Source: JAHEJJ01 sp965212205 (GTDB lineage Bacteria > Bacteroidota > Bacteroidia > Flavobacteriales > Flavobacteriaceae). Taken from it: a stretch of 64,000 nt of DNA. The notes beneath the pieces are model-generated. The model saw nothing but the letters and a program-made list of their open reading frames with translations, searched no databases and was not told where the DNA came from. The translations under genes were made by a program, and so were the position numbers. The DNA lies in assembly GCA_965212205.1 (NCBI GenBank), contig CBDBUX010000001.1:248001-312000 (forward strand), written 5' to 3'. Positions 27,224-34,861 of this stretch are shown here, one piece after another; the stretch's first letter is position 1; each line of letters starts with the position of its first letter.

Positions 27224-28216
27224 ATGCCAAAGATCGGATCTATAGACTTACCCGACTTCCCGCTCCTCCTCGCACCGATGGAAGATGTGAGCGATCCGCC
27301 GTTCCGTGCCCTTTGCAAGGAGCATGGCGCCGATGTGGTATATACCGAATTTATTTCTTCCGAAGGACTGATACGGGATGCCGCCAAAAGTGTGATGAAG
27401 CTCGATATCTATGAGAAAGAGCGTCCGGTAGGGATCCAAATCTTTGGAGCCAATCTCGATTCTATGCTTCGTTCTGTCGAGATCGTTGAAAAGTCCGATC
27501 CGGATATAATCGATATCAACTTTGGCTGCCCTGTGAAGAAGGTGGTAAGCAAAGGTGCTGGTGCGGGTATTCTGAAAGATATCGATAAAATGGTATCCCT
27601 TACCAAGGCGATGGTAGAACATACAGATCTTCCGGTTACCGTTAAAACACGACTGGGCTGGGATCATAATTCCATTAAAATTGTGGAGGTGGCCGAGCGC
27701 TTGCAGGATGTGGGTTGTCAGGCTATTGCTATCCATGGTCGTACACGGGTACAGATGTATAAGGGCAAGGCCGATTGGACCCCTATAGCCGAGGTAAAGA
27801 ATAATGTACGTATGCATATTCCGGTATTTGGCAACGGTGATATAGACTCACCTGAAGCCGCCAAACGAATGCGCGACGACTATGGACTGGATGGCGCAAT
27901 GATAGGAAGAGCCAGTATTGGAAACCCGTGGTTTTTCAACCAGGTGAAACATTTTTTAGAAACCGGGAATAAGCTGCCACTCCCTACTATGGCCGAGCGC
28001 GTGGAGGCTGCAAGGCGACACCTGCAGATGGCCATCGATTGGAAAGGGGAGAAGTTAGGTGTTTTTGAAACCCGACGGCATTATACCAATTATTTCAGGG
28101 GGATTCCTCATTTTAAGGAATACCGGATGAAGATGGTGACCAGCGATGATGCTGCAGATGTCTTTGCTGCTTTCGATGAGGTACAGGAGAAATTTGGAAA
28201 CCATGTTTTTGCCTGA
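27224..28216 (+). CDS. dusB: tRNA dihydrouridine synthase, DusB type
   Basis: 330 residues from the ATG at 27224 (MPKIGSIDLPDFPLLLAPME). An FMN-dependent TIM barrel reduces specific uridines in the D-loop of tRNA. Seen motifs are APMEDVSDPPFR, INFGCPVKKVVSKGAG with the catalytic cysteine, VKTRLGWD, AIHGRTRVQMYKGKADW, and GNGDIDSPEAA, followed by MIGRASIGNPWFFNQV. A C-terminal helical domain completes the enzyme. DusB is the closest class by sequence. It ends with a TGA that directly abuts the stop of the convergent permease gene. Confidence 0.93.
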   Translation: MPKIGSIDLPDFPLLLAPMEDVSDPPFRALCKEHGADVVYTEFISSEGLIRDAAKSVMKLDIYEKERPVGIQIFGANLDSMLRSVEIVEKSDPDIIDINFGCPVKKVVSKGAGAGILKDIDKMVSLTKAMVEHTDLPVTVKTRLGWDHNSIKIVEVAERLQDVGCQAIAIHGRTRVQMYKGKADWTPIAEVKNNVRMHIPVFGNGDIDSPEAAKRMRDDYGLDGAMIGRASIGNPWFFNQVKHFLETGNKLPLPTMAERVEAARRHLQMAIDWKGEKLGVFETRRHYTNYFRGIPHFKEYRMKMVTSDDAADVFAAFDEVQEKFGNHVFA

Positions 28217-29425
28217 TCAGGCGAGCAACTTTTTTGAGACCCTGCTGCTCGCGATCTTGGAGGCGATCACGCCCAAAACCACAATTGTAGCCAATACGAT
28301 AAGCAGATTCATCAGCCGGAATTCTACGGGATAGGCTAGCGATGGAGTGATCTTTAACCAGCCAAAAGCCAGTTGCGACCAGATTAGCAGGGAAGCTACC
28401 CCTACGCCGATAAGACCCCCCAGGCTGGTGACCATGACCCCCTGGATAAAGTAAATCCGTCTTAGTTCTCTGATGGTGGTACCCAAACTATAGAGCGTTT
28501 TGGAATTCTGCTGTTTGTCGAGGATCATCATTATGATCGCCCCAACAACATTAAAGAGCGCAATGATCAACACCAGGGTAAAGATGAGATACGTAGCCAG
28601 GTTCTCTGTATTGAGCATTTTATAAAGTGTGCTGTTGAGTTCGCGCCGGTCTTTAAGGACTACTTCCTCGCCGAGGATTTCCTGTAATCTCTGCCGTAAA
28701 GCCACTATATCTGCATCGCCAGTCACTTTAAAATTGATGCCTGAGATTTTATCCGGATTCAGGTTAAGGAGGTTTTGGACAAGGTTGATATCGGTAAATA
28801 CATATTTATGATCCAGGTTTTCTTCTATGGAGTATACCCCAAAAAGCACTACTGGTAATGTATTATATAGACCGGCCGCCTGTATTGATTGTGGGCTCAG
28901 GGAACCCTTACCGGGTTTAGGGGCAACAAGCACCAGCGGGTCCTGGAAATTATTGATGGTAAGCCCCAGCAGGTTTGCAACACCGAGACCAACAACACCC
29001 TGGCGACCCGATGCTGCCCATTCTCCCCAATAGATGGTACTGTCTACACTGATCGTTTTTTGGTACATAGAGTCTACCCCTTTTACGTAAGCGACGTCGC
29101 CTTTTTCCCGGTAACTGAGATAGACCCTTTCCTCTATTTCACGGGAATAAAATGTGATATCCGAAAGTTCCTTCAGCTGTTCTTCCTGCTGCGTATCCAA
29201 ACTGAAAAATTTCCCGGTCGCGGGAACCGCTTTTAGATCGGGATCAAAGATATTGCTAAACGAGAGGCTAAAAGTTTTAAGTCCGGCGAAACCCGAAAGC
29301 ACTATGAACAAGGCCGCCGAACCGATTACGATGACCAGAAAGGTTACGAAGTTGATGATATTTACTGCATTCTGGCTGCTTTTAGAACGCACATATCGTT
29401 TGGCTATGTAAAATGGGAAATTCAA
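28217..29425 (-). CDS. FtsX-like ABC transporter permease (LolC/LolE type)
   Basis: 402 residues with one N-terminal membrane helix (residues about 22-48, NIINFVTFLVIVIGSAALFI), a large periplasmic MacB-core domain, and three C-terminal helices, the layout of LolCE lipoprotein-release permeases. The start is a TTG (29423-29425) overlapping the rbfA stop by four bases; no in-frame ATG exists nearby, so translational coupling supports the TTG. The ATPase and the outer-membrane-directed chaperone are not in this window. Pairing with rbfA is a known Bacteroidota gene order. Role: probably lipoprotein sorting in the inner membrane. Confidence 0.88.
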   Translation of the reverse strand: MNFPFYIAKRYVRSKSSQNAVNIINFVTFLVIVIGSAALFIVLSGFAGLKTFSLSFSNIFDPDLKAVPATGKFFSLDTQQEEQLKELSDITFYSREIEERVYLSYREKGDVAYVKGVDSMYQKTISVDSTIYWGEWAASGRQGVVGLGVANLLGLTINNFQDPLVLVAPKPGKGSLSPQSIQAAGLYNTLPVVLFGVYSIEENLDHKYVFTDINLVQNLLNLNPDKISGINFKVTGDADIVALRQRLQEILGEEVVLKDRRELNSTLYKMLNTENLATYLIFTLVLIIALFNVVGAIIMMILDKQQNSKTLYSLGTTIRELRRIYFIQGVMVTSLGGLIGVGVASLLIWSQLAFGWLKITPSLAYPVEFRLMNLLIVLATIVVLGVIASKIASSRVSKKLLA

Positions 29426-29814
29426 GACTTCTTCCTTCTTGGCAGCAGCTCCGGATTTTCGATAGGGTCTTCCCCTTCTTCCAGCGATTTTTCGATATTC
29501 TCTATATAGTCGAGCGAGTCGTCGAGGAAAAATATCAACTCGGGCATCCTGCGGAATTGGTGGCGGGTGCGTTGTGCCATTTCGTAGCGGATCAGTGGCT
29601 GGTTAGACTGTACACCTTCCATAACCTCCTTGGCCTTATCCACAGGGAAGATACTGAGGTAGACCTTAGCAATAGAGAGATCTACAGTAACCGAGACTTT
29701 GGTGACAGAGATCAGCGTACCCTGCATACCTCCGTCGGTAGCGGCGCGTTGCAGGATATCGGCCAGGTCTTTTTGAATGACCCCGGCTATTTTTTTCTGA
29801 CGTTGTGATTCCAT
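29422..29814 (-). CDS. rbfA: Ribosome-binding factor A
   Basis: 130 residues. RbfA is a KH-fold cold-shock protein that helps mature the 16S rRNA 5' end in the small subunit. The N-terminal RQKKIAGVIQKDLADILQR and the segment ISVTKVSVTVDLSIAKVYLSIF are family signatures, and a C-terminal acidic/basic tail follows. Its stop overlaps the permease start by four bases (TTGA), so the two are co-expressed. The promoter box lies only five bases before the ATG. Confidence 0.93.
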   Translation of the reverse strand: MESQRQKKIAGVIQKDLADILQRAATDGGMQGTLISVTKVSVTVDLSIAKVYLSIFPVDKAKEVMEGVQSNQPLIRYEMAQRTRHQFRRMPELIFFLDDSLDYIENIEKSLEEGEDPIENPELLPRRKKS

Positions 29815-29818
29815 CGAG

Positions 29819-29827
29819 GCAAAAATA
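29819..29827 (-). promoter_or_regulatory. TAnnTTTG promoter box close to the rbfA start
   Basis: TATTTTTGC on the minus strand matches the -7 consensus. Transcription would start at about the rbfA ATG, so the transcript may have no leader. No -33 element is evident. Confidence 0.4.
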
Positions 29828-29927
29828 CGGCAAATATTAGTGATCCTCTAATTTGAGCACATCGATCTGCAGGTTCAAAAGCGTTTCAATTATTGACATA
29901 AGTCATATTCTAATTTATCCAATGTCT

Positions 29928-29935
29928 TACTTTTG
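29928..29935 (+). promoter_or_regulatory. TAnnTTTG promoter box of methylmalonyl-CoA epimerase
   Basis: TACTTTTG at 29928-29935 lies 24 bases ahead of the ATG of the epimerase gene, a suitable place for a short leader. A -33 TTG was not found at standard spacing. Confidence 0.45.
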
Positions 29936-29959
29936 TATTGCAAAAAATAAAGGGAATTC

Positions 29960-30361
29960 ATGAGAAAAATAGAACATATAGGCATCGCGGTAAAGGATCT
30001 GGAGGCGTCGAATGAATTATTTCGTAAACTTTTTGGAACAGGGCCATACAAGGAAGAAGAAGTGGTCTCAGAAGGGGTAAAGACCTCATTTTTTGAAGCC
30101 GGGCCAAATAAGATTGAACTCCTTGAAGGCACCCGGCCAGATAGCCCAATTTCGAAGTATATCGACAAAAAAGGGGAAGGCATCCACCATATCGCCTTCG
30201 ATGTGGAGGACATCCATGCCGAGATCGCCCGCTTGAAAGAAGAAGGTTTTATCGTCTTAAATGAGAACCCCAAAAAGGGAGCCGACAATAAAATCGTGGC
30301 CTTCCTTCACCCTAAAAGCTCCAACGGGGTGCTGGTAGAATTGTGTCAGGATGCAGGGTAG
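29960..30361 (+). CDS. mce: Methylmalonyl-CoA epimerase
   Basis: 133 residues of the vicinal oxygen chelate superfamily with two beta-alpha-beta-beta-beta halves. The metal ligands are the first histidine in IEHIGIAVKDL, the histidine in GIHHIAFDVEDI and the C-terminal glutamate in GVLVELCQ. The enzyme converts (2S)- and (2R)-methylmalonyl-CoA so that methylmalonyl-CoA mutase can feed propionate or branched-chain carbon into succinyl-CoA. No mutase subunit genes are in the window. It has its own promoter box and converges on the GH65 gene. Confidence 0.92.
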   Translation: MRKIEHIGIAVKDLEASNELFRKLFGTGPYKEEEVVSEGVKTSFFEAGPNKIELLEGTRPDSPISKYIDKKGEGIHHIAFDVEDIHAEIARLKEEGFIVLNENPKKGADNKIVAFLHPKSSNGVLVELCQDAG

Positions 30362-30429
30362 GTAGTTTGCAGTGCTGATCTAAAGGGAAATAGTCAACAA
30401 TATTCAAATCTCAACTTTCCACGCTTCAC

Positions 30430-32787
30430 TTAAAAAATCTCCCTCACGCTGGAAGGCTCCTTTTCAGTGAGTTTTAATTCCTCTTCGCCGTGATAAATGG
30501 TTAAGGCCTCACCTTTTTTGAGCGAATAGGTCACCTTATCCCTCTCGATCTCCACCTCGAGTTGTTTGCCGCGTATCGTTAACGGGAAACGGACCGCCCT
30601 GGTCCTTGGAGGGCTTTTTGGATTGAAGGAAATCTTGCCGCCATAGTCGCGCAGACCAGCCAGCCCATAAACGATGGCCATCCATGTACCGCCCATGGAG
30701 GCGATATGTGCTCCATCTTTAACATTTCCACCCACATCGGCCAGATCCATCCAGGCGGCATATCTTATGAGCTCCATGGCCCGATCCAGATAGCCGAGTT
30801 CGAACGCCAGAATACTATAAACACAAGAAGACAAGGAGGAGTCTCCCGTGGTTAAGGGATCGTAGTAATCGAAATTCCTTTTCTTCTGTTCCCTGGAAAA
30901 TTCATGGCCTAAAAGAAACATGGCCATGACAATATCTGCTTGCTTAATGACCTGGAAACGGTAGATCACCAGCGGATGGTAATTTAGCAGCAGCGGATAA
31001 TTCTCAAGTGGGGTGTTTTCGAAATCCCAGACTTCCTTCTTTAGGAATTCATCATCCTGTGGATGGATCCCTTTTTCTTTATCGAAGGGGATATACATTT
31101 TGGCAGCAGCGCTTCTCCATTCTTCGATCTCGTCGGGGCCAAGCCCGGTCTCTTTTGCTAAGGCTTCATAGCTTTCCGGTCTTTGTTTTTGAAGTAGCTC
31201 GAGGCTCTCTACCGCATAGCGTAAATTTTCACGAGCCATCATATTGGTAAAAGCATTGTTATTCACAATGGCGGTATATTCATCGGGCCCAGTTACGCCA
31301 TGGATATGAAACTCGTCGTTACCGTTGTGTGAATAGAAACCAAGATCGGCCCAGAAGCGGGCGGTTTCGATCAGCATCTCAGCACCATATTCAAAAAGGA
31401 ACTCCTCATCGCCTGTTACCTCAACATATTTTCTCAAGGCATACATAATATCAGCATTGATATGATATTGGGCGGTCCCTGCAGCAAAGTAAGCAGAGGC
31501 CTCATCGCCTGTAATTGTCCTCCAGGGAAAGAGTGCACCTTTCTGGTTTACTTCTTTGGCTCTTTTTCTCGCTTTATCAAGGAGGCTGTATCGGAAACGC
31601 AACAGGTTTTTGGCCACTTTGGGGGAGGTATAGATCAAAAAGGGCATCAGATAGATCTCTGTGTCCCAAAAATAATGCCCTTCATAGGCCCCTCCGGTAA
31701 GGCCCCTGGCCCCAATTCCGGTACCTTCCACCCGGGCTGAGGCCTGAAGGATATGGAATAGGTTAAAGCGAAGGCATTGCTGCGTTCGCCTGTCCTTGTA
31801 CATGGAGGCTTCAATATCGCTACGCGCCCAGAAATTATCCATAAAGCGCTGCTGACCTTCTATTAATTCGTCGAAACCGTCCTGAATTATGGAGTTGAGG
31901 GTACGTTCGGTACGTCCGCAAAGCTCTTCAACAGGAGCGCTTCGGGAGCTGTGATATACCATGTATTTTATCAACTTAAAAGGCACTCCTTCCTTTGCTT
32001 TTAAGGAATAGACGATTTTGGCGGAATCTTCATAGCACTCGCTTTTATAGGAATAGGTATTCTCGGTTTGAATCTCATGATCCACACCACAGGCCAGCGT
32101 CATATTGCTGGTCCGGATCTGGTGTCCTAAAAGCACCCTCTGGTCTTTAACTTGGTTTACCTGAGGCACAAAAACACTGTGATCGAATTTGGGGGATTTT
32201 CTGGGATCCTCCTTATCCTCCTTAGGATTAAGCTTCTCAGTAGGGCAGCGCAATTTAGAGGAAACGATGAGTTTGGCCGGGGCATTCAGCACGGTAACTT
32301 CGTAGGAAATCGCAGCCACATGCCGGTGTTCCATGGAAACGATTCTGGTAGAGCGGATCGAAACATGTTTGCCGGAAGCGGTTTCCCACAGAATATCCCG
32401 ATGCAGGGCACCTTCTTTCATATCGAGTACCCGCTTGTAAGATTTTAGGTCTGCGGTAGGAAGGTAAAAAGGCTCGTCGTCCACATAGAGCCTGATTACT
32501 TTGCTATCGGTAACATTCAGCATCGTTTGGCCTGTTTTGGCAAAGCCGTAGGCAGATTCCCCATATCGAATAGGCCATTGTTCATGAAATCCATTGATAA
32601 AGGTTCCCCTTTGTACTACAGGTGTTCCTTCCTCATGATTACCCCGAAAACCCATATAGCCATTACCGATGGCAAAAACGGTTTCATCCTGAGCGAGATA
32701 CTGGGGTGAAAACTTTTTTTGAATGAACTTCCAGTCATCCAAAGGATAAATATGCTTGGGCGGAAGTTTAATGTTTTTAGAAATCAT
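30430..32787 (-). CDS. GH65 family phosphorylase (maltose/kojibiose/trehalose phosphorylase type)
   Basis: 785 residues, typical of GH65 inverting phosphorylases. An N-terminal beta-sandwich (about 1-270) leads to an (alpha/alpha)6 catalytic barrel with GHYFWDTEIYLMPF, the general acid glutamate in HGVTGPDEYTAIVNNN, and a C-terminal beta domain. It would cleave an alpha-glucosidic disaccharide such as maltose with phosphate, giving beta-glucose 1-phosphate. No signal peptide, so cytoplasmic. In many Bacteroidota it lies with beta-phosphoglucomutase and a maltose transporter; here it stands alone, so the exact disaccharide is open. Confidence 0.92.
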   Translation of the reverse strand: MISKNIKLPPKHIYPLDDWKFIQKKFSPQYLAQDETVFAIGNGYMGFRGNHEEGTPVVQRGTFINGFHEQWPIRYGESAYGFAKTGQTMLNVTDSKVIRLYVDDEPFYLPTADLKSYKRVLDMKEGALHRDILWETASGKHVSIRSTRIVSMEHRHVAAISYEVTVLNAPAKLIVSSKLRCPTEKLNPKEDKEDPRKSPKFDHSVFVPQVNQVKDQRVLLGHQIRTSNMTLACGVDHEIQTENTYSYKSECYEDSAKIVYSLKAKEGVPFKLIKYMVYHSSRSAPVEELCGRTERTLNSIIQDGFDELIEGQQRFMDNFWARSDIEASMYKDRRTQQCLRFNLFHILQASARVEGTGIGARGLTGGAYEGHYFWDTEIYLMPFLIYTSPKVAKNLLRFRYSLLDKARKRAKEVNQKGALFPWRTITGDEASAYFAAGTAQYHINADIMYALRKYVEVTGDEEFLFEYGAEMLIETARFWADLGFYSHNGNDEFHIHGVTGPDEYTAIVNNNAFTNMMARENLRYAVESLELLQKQRPESYEALAKETGLGPDEIEEWRSAAAKMYIPFDKEKGIHPQDDEFLKKEVWDFENTPLENYPLLLNYHPLVIYRFQVIKQADIVMAMFLLGHEFSREQKKRNFDYYDPLTTGDSSLSSCVYSILAFELGYLDRAMELIRYAAWMDLADVGGNVKDGAHIASMGGTWMAIVYGLAGLRDYGGKISFNPKSPPRTRAVRFPLTIRGKQLEVEIERDKVTYSLKKGEALTIYHGEEELKLTEKEPSSVREIF

Positions 32788-32992
32788 CTGGACTGATTAC
32801 ACGCTGCTCAATGCAGAAGTCAAATTTTAAGGGTCAATGAATTACCCGATATTTCAAATCGGCGTAAATACAAGTCTAATATAATTGAAAGAAGAGTAGC
32901 TTGCCAAGCAATCATACGTTAATACTTAATAATATATTTATGGGACCTAGATAAATGAGACAGGGAAACAATTAAGAATAGGGAGCTTAGTA
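32788..32992. other. Intergenic region before the tRNA promoter, no gene seen
   Basis: The region between the GH65 start and the tRNA promoter is AT-rich and has no credible reading frame. It contains the GH65 promoter, but I could not place a clear box. Confidence 0.4.
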
Positions 32993-33024
32993 TTGCGGTA
33001 GCGGAAAATAAATGGTAATTTTGC
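32993..33024 (+). promoter_or_regulatory. Complete Bacteroidota promoter of the tRNA gene
   Basis: TTG at 32993-32995, a 20-base spacer, and TAATTTTGC at 33016-33024 together make the best -33/-7 pair in the window. Transcription should start near 33030, giving a leader of about 70 bases that contains two inverted repeats before the mature tRNA. Confidence 0.65.
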
Positions 33025-33027
33025 GCC

Positions 33028-33041
33028 TGCCTTGAGGCAGA
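33028..33041 (+). repeat. Perfect 6-bp hairpin (CTGCCT/AGGCAG) at the tRNA transcript start
   Basis: CTGCCT, a two-base loop, then AGGCAG. It lies exactly where the tRNA precursor would begin. It may be an RNA stem or a protein-binding site. Confidence 0.4.
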
Positions 33042-33045
33042 ATTG

Positions 33046-33088
33046 TTGATTATTTATTATTAGATCTCAATTAACAATCAATAATCAA
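33046..33088. repeat. Imperfect 17-bp AT-rich palindrome in the tRNA leader
   Basis: The arm at 33046-33062 and the arm at 33071-33088 are inverted copies built on TTGATTATT with two or three mismatches, around an 8-base centre. They lie between the promoter and the tRNA 5' end, so the precursor could fold here. Confidence 0.45.
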
Positions 33089-33103
33089 TAATTTTACATC
33101 CCC

Positions 33104-33177
33104 GGTCCTATAGCTCAGTTGGTTAGAGCACCTGACTCATAATCAGGGGGTCCCTGGTTCGAGCCCAGGTGGGACCA
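33104..33177 (+). tRNA. tRNA with CAU anticodon, probably tRNA-Ile2 (lysidine) or elongator tRNA-Met
   Basis: 74 bases fold into a normal cloverleaf: acceptor GGTCCTA with TGGGACC, D arm GCTC/GAGC, anticodon stem CCTGA/TCAGG with loop CTCATAA, and T stem CCTGG/CCAGG. The anticodon is CAU. It is not the initiator: position 1-72 is a G-C pair and the anticodon stem lacks three consecutive G-C pairs next to the loop. The C4-G69 and C5-G68 pairs are features I associate with TilS-modified tRNA-Ile2, so an AUA-reading isoleucine tRNA is my first choice. CCA is not encoded (ACCACAT follows), which is usual in this phylum. Confidence 0.9.
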
Positions 33178-33187
33178 CATCAAGCAG

Positions 33188-33217
33188 AAAAACCCACGCC
33201 AGACGGCGTGGGTTTTT
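33188..33217 (+). terminator. Strong intrinsic terminator after the tRNA
   Basis: A perfect 13-bp stem (AAAAACCCACGCC and its complement) with a 4-base AGAC loop ends in a run of five T. It lies 10 bases after the tRNA, so it should end that transcript. Confidence 0.9.
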
Positions 33218-33218
33218 G

Positions 33219-33264
33219 CATTCCCAAAACAAAACCAAGTTTGTTTGGGTTTTGTGTGGGAATG
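33219..33264. repeat. Imperfect inverted repeat after the tRNA terminator
   Basis: The arm at 33219-33238 (CATTCCCAAAACAAAACCAA) and the arm at 33245-33264 are inverted copies apart from one insertion, one deletion and a substitution. The right arm reads like a decayed copy of the terminator region's GGGTTTTT-CATTCCC edge. Function unknown. Confidence 0.5.
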
Positions 33265-33403
33265 TAAAAAAGCGCCTTGTACCAGCAAAGCGTGGTTTTC
33301 TATTTGCAGTAAGGGTGATTCTCTGGTCCATGAGTTATTTGAATTTCAAATAAATAATCAATATTTTATAAAAGAGATTCAATCAACTAAATCAATTTGG
33401 TCT

Positions 33404-33871
33404 ATGAAAAACAAAGACAACTTTGATCGCCTAAAGGCGAAATGGCATATAACAGGGTTGCTCCTCATTGTAATTGGAACAAGCTGTTCTATGAGACTGA
33501 GTGCGCAGGTGAATCCATCGATTGACGAATTGCATAATTTTTTTAATAACCAGCAGCTACTCATCACCTATCGGGAGGGTGAAGTGTTGTATGGCACCTA
33601 TTATTTTATTGAGGTACATTATTGCCCCGACGGGTATTATGGTCTATATGGAAATACTGTTAAACGGACGGTATTGGATAATGAACAAAGATCAAACTGG
33701 CAGGAATTTGGCAGATGGAAGATCATCAGCCAGAACGATATTAACGGGATCATATATATTCCCACCAATGGCAACCAACAGTTTTATCCCCTCTATAAAC
33801 TGGCCAATGGAGATCTTTTTATCAGTGAAGGTATAACCGTTGTGAATCAGGGACTGGCCATTTGTCAATGA
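33404..33871 (+). CDS. Secreted hypothetical protein, 155 residues
   Basis: Unrecognised family. The frame is open from 33245, but the ATG at 33404 gives MKNKDNFDRLKAKWHITGLL and a usable signal peptide ending near SMRLSAQ. The mature part is rich in Tyr, Asn and Gly (HYCPDGYYGLYGNTV, IPTNGNQQFYPLYKL) and looks like an eight-stranded small beta protein. There is a single internal cysteine after the signal. It stands alone between the tRNA region and the convergent SDR gene. Confidence 0.65.
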   Translation: MKNKDNFDRLKAKWHITGLLLIVIGTSCSMRLSAQVNPSIDELHNFFNNQQLLITYREGEVLYGTYYFIEVHYCPDGYYGLYGNTVKRTVLDNEQRSNWQEFGRWKIISQNDINGIIYIPTNGNQQFYPLYKLANGDLFISEGITVVNQGLAICQ

Positions 33872-33937
33872 GTCAAGTAACCCAGCATGGTTGTCATAGC
33901 TTTAGCACAGCCAAGCCTGGACCAACAATTTAAACCC

Positions 33938-34717
33938 TTACCTGGTTGTCCATCCACCATCAATAAGCATTACTTCGCCGGTGATCAGGGAGGCGGCATC
34001 CGAGGCCAAAAACACCACTGCACCGGCAACCTCCATAGGTTTGCCGATACGGCCCAGGGGGATCCTGTCTAGTACACTTTGCCTGAAAGCTTTGTCCTTT
34101 AACCAGGGCTCAGTACCCGGTGTTTCAATAAAGGTGGGCGCCACCGCATTGACATTTATATTATACTTTGCCCATTCAGAAGCAAGGTTCCGGGTCAGGT
34201 GGTTGACACCTGCTTTGGTCATGCAGTAGATCGATTCATCATCCAGGGCGATAAATCCGGCCTGTGAACTCATATTGATAATACGGCCCGATCTCTGTTC
34301 GATCATCTGCCTGCCTACAGCCTGTGCGGTAAAGAAATTTCCTTTTAAATTTACATTGATGGTACGGTCAAAGTCCTCTTCGGTCACCTTTTCTGCTGGA
34401 TTGGCTGGGGCAATGCCAACATTGTTAACAAGGATATCGATCTTGTTAAAAGTTTCCACCACTCGGGCCACAGCGTCGGTGATCTGCTGCAGATCGGAAA
34501 CATCCATTTGCAATCGGATCACCTTTCTGCCCATAGACTTTATTTTCTGCTCCAGGTCGGTAGCCGTACTAACATCTCTCAGGCCTAAAGCGATGTCTGC
34601 GCCTTCATGCGCCAGGGCCAGGGCGCACGCCCTGCCAAGGCCCCGGGCCGCTCCTGTAACCAGCGCCACCTTGCCATTGAGCTTGAAATTCGGGTATTCT
34701 TGTTCAGAGTTTTTCAT
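33938..34717 (-). CDS. Short-chain dehydrogenase/reductase (FabG/gluconate 5-dehydrogenase-like)
   Basis: 259 residues of the classical SDR family. The cofactor motif TGxxxGxG is in VTGAARGLGRACA, NNVG follows near residue 93, the catalytic Ser is in INMSSQAGF, and the YxxxK pair is in SIYCMTKAGVNH. The C-terminus (ITGEVMLIDGGWTTR) is standard. These oxidise or reduce sugar acids, polyols or acyl chains with NAD(P). It lies 144 bases downstream of the NagB-like gene on the same strand and probably belongs to the GMC dehydrogenase cluster, where a sugar substrate is more likely than fatty acids. Confidence 0.9.
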   Translation of the reverse strand: MKNSEQEYPNFKLNGKVALVTGAARGLGRACALALAHEGADIALGLRDVSTATDLEQKIKSMGRKVIRLQMDVSDLQQITDAVARVVETFNKIDILVNNVGIAPANPAEKVTEEDFDRTINVNLKGNFFTAQAVGRQMIEQRSGRIINMSSQAGFIALDDESIYCMTKAGVNHLTRNLASEWAKYNINVNAVAPTFIETPGTEPWLKDKAFRQSVLDRIPLGRIGKPMEVAGAVVFLASDAASLITGEVMLIDGGWTTR

Positions 34718-34861
34718 ATATAAATTCTTATCGCCGTTAGCAAAGGTATTATCATCCCTGCCGGTAAGATAAAAGTTTTGAAGTCATAATTTACGATTCA
34801 AAATATCTACAGAAGAGGCATAATCGAATTAGACCTCTCCATGTTTGATTAAGGGATCATT

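Noticed and set aside
33143..33331. A minus-strand frame over the tRNA 3' end (ending PPGLEPGTP)
   Set aside because: It is the usual false frame produced by tRNA sequence and the terminator; no coding support.
33178..33403. Possible integration site at the tRNA 3' end
   Set aside because: No integrase, recombinase or repeated tRNA end was found in the window.
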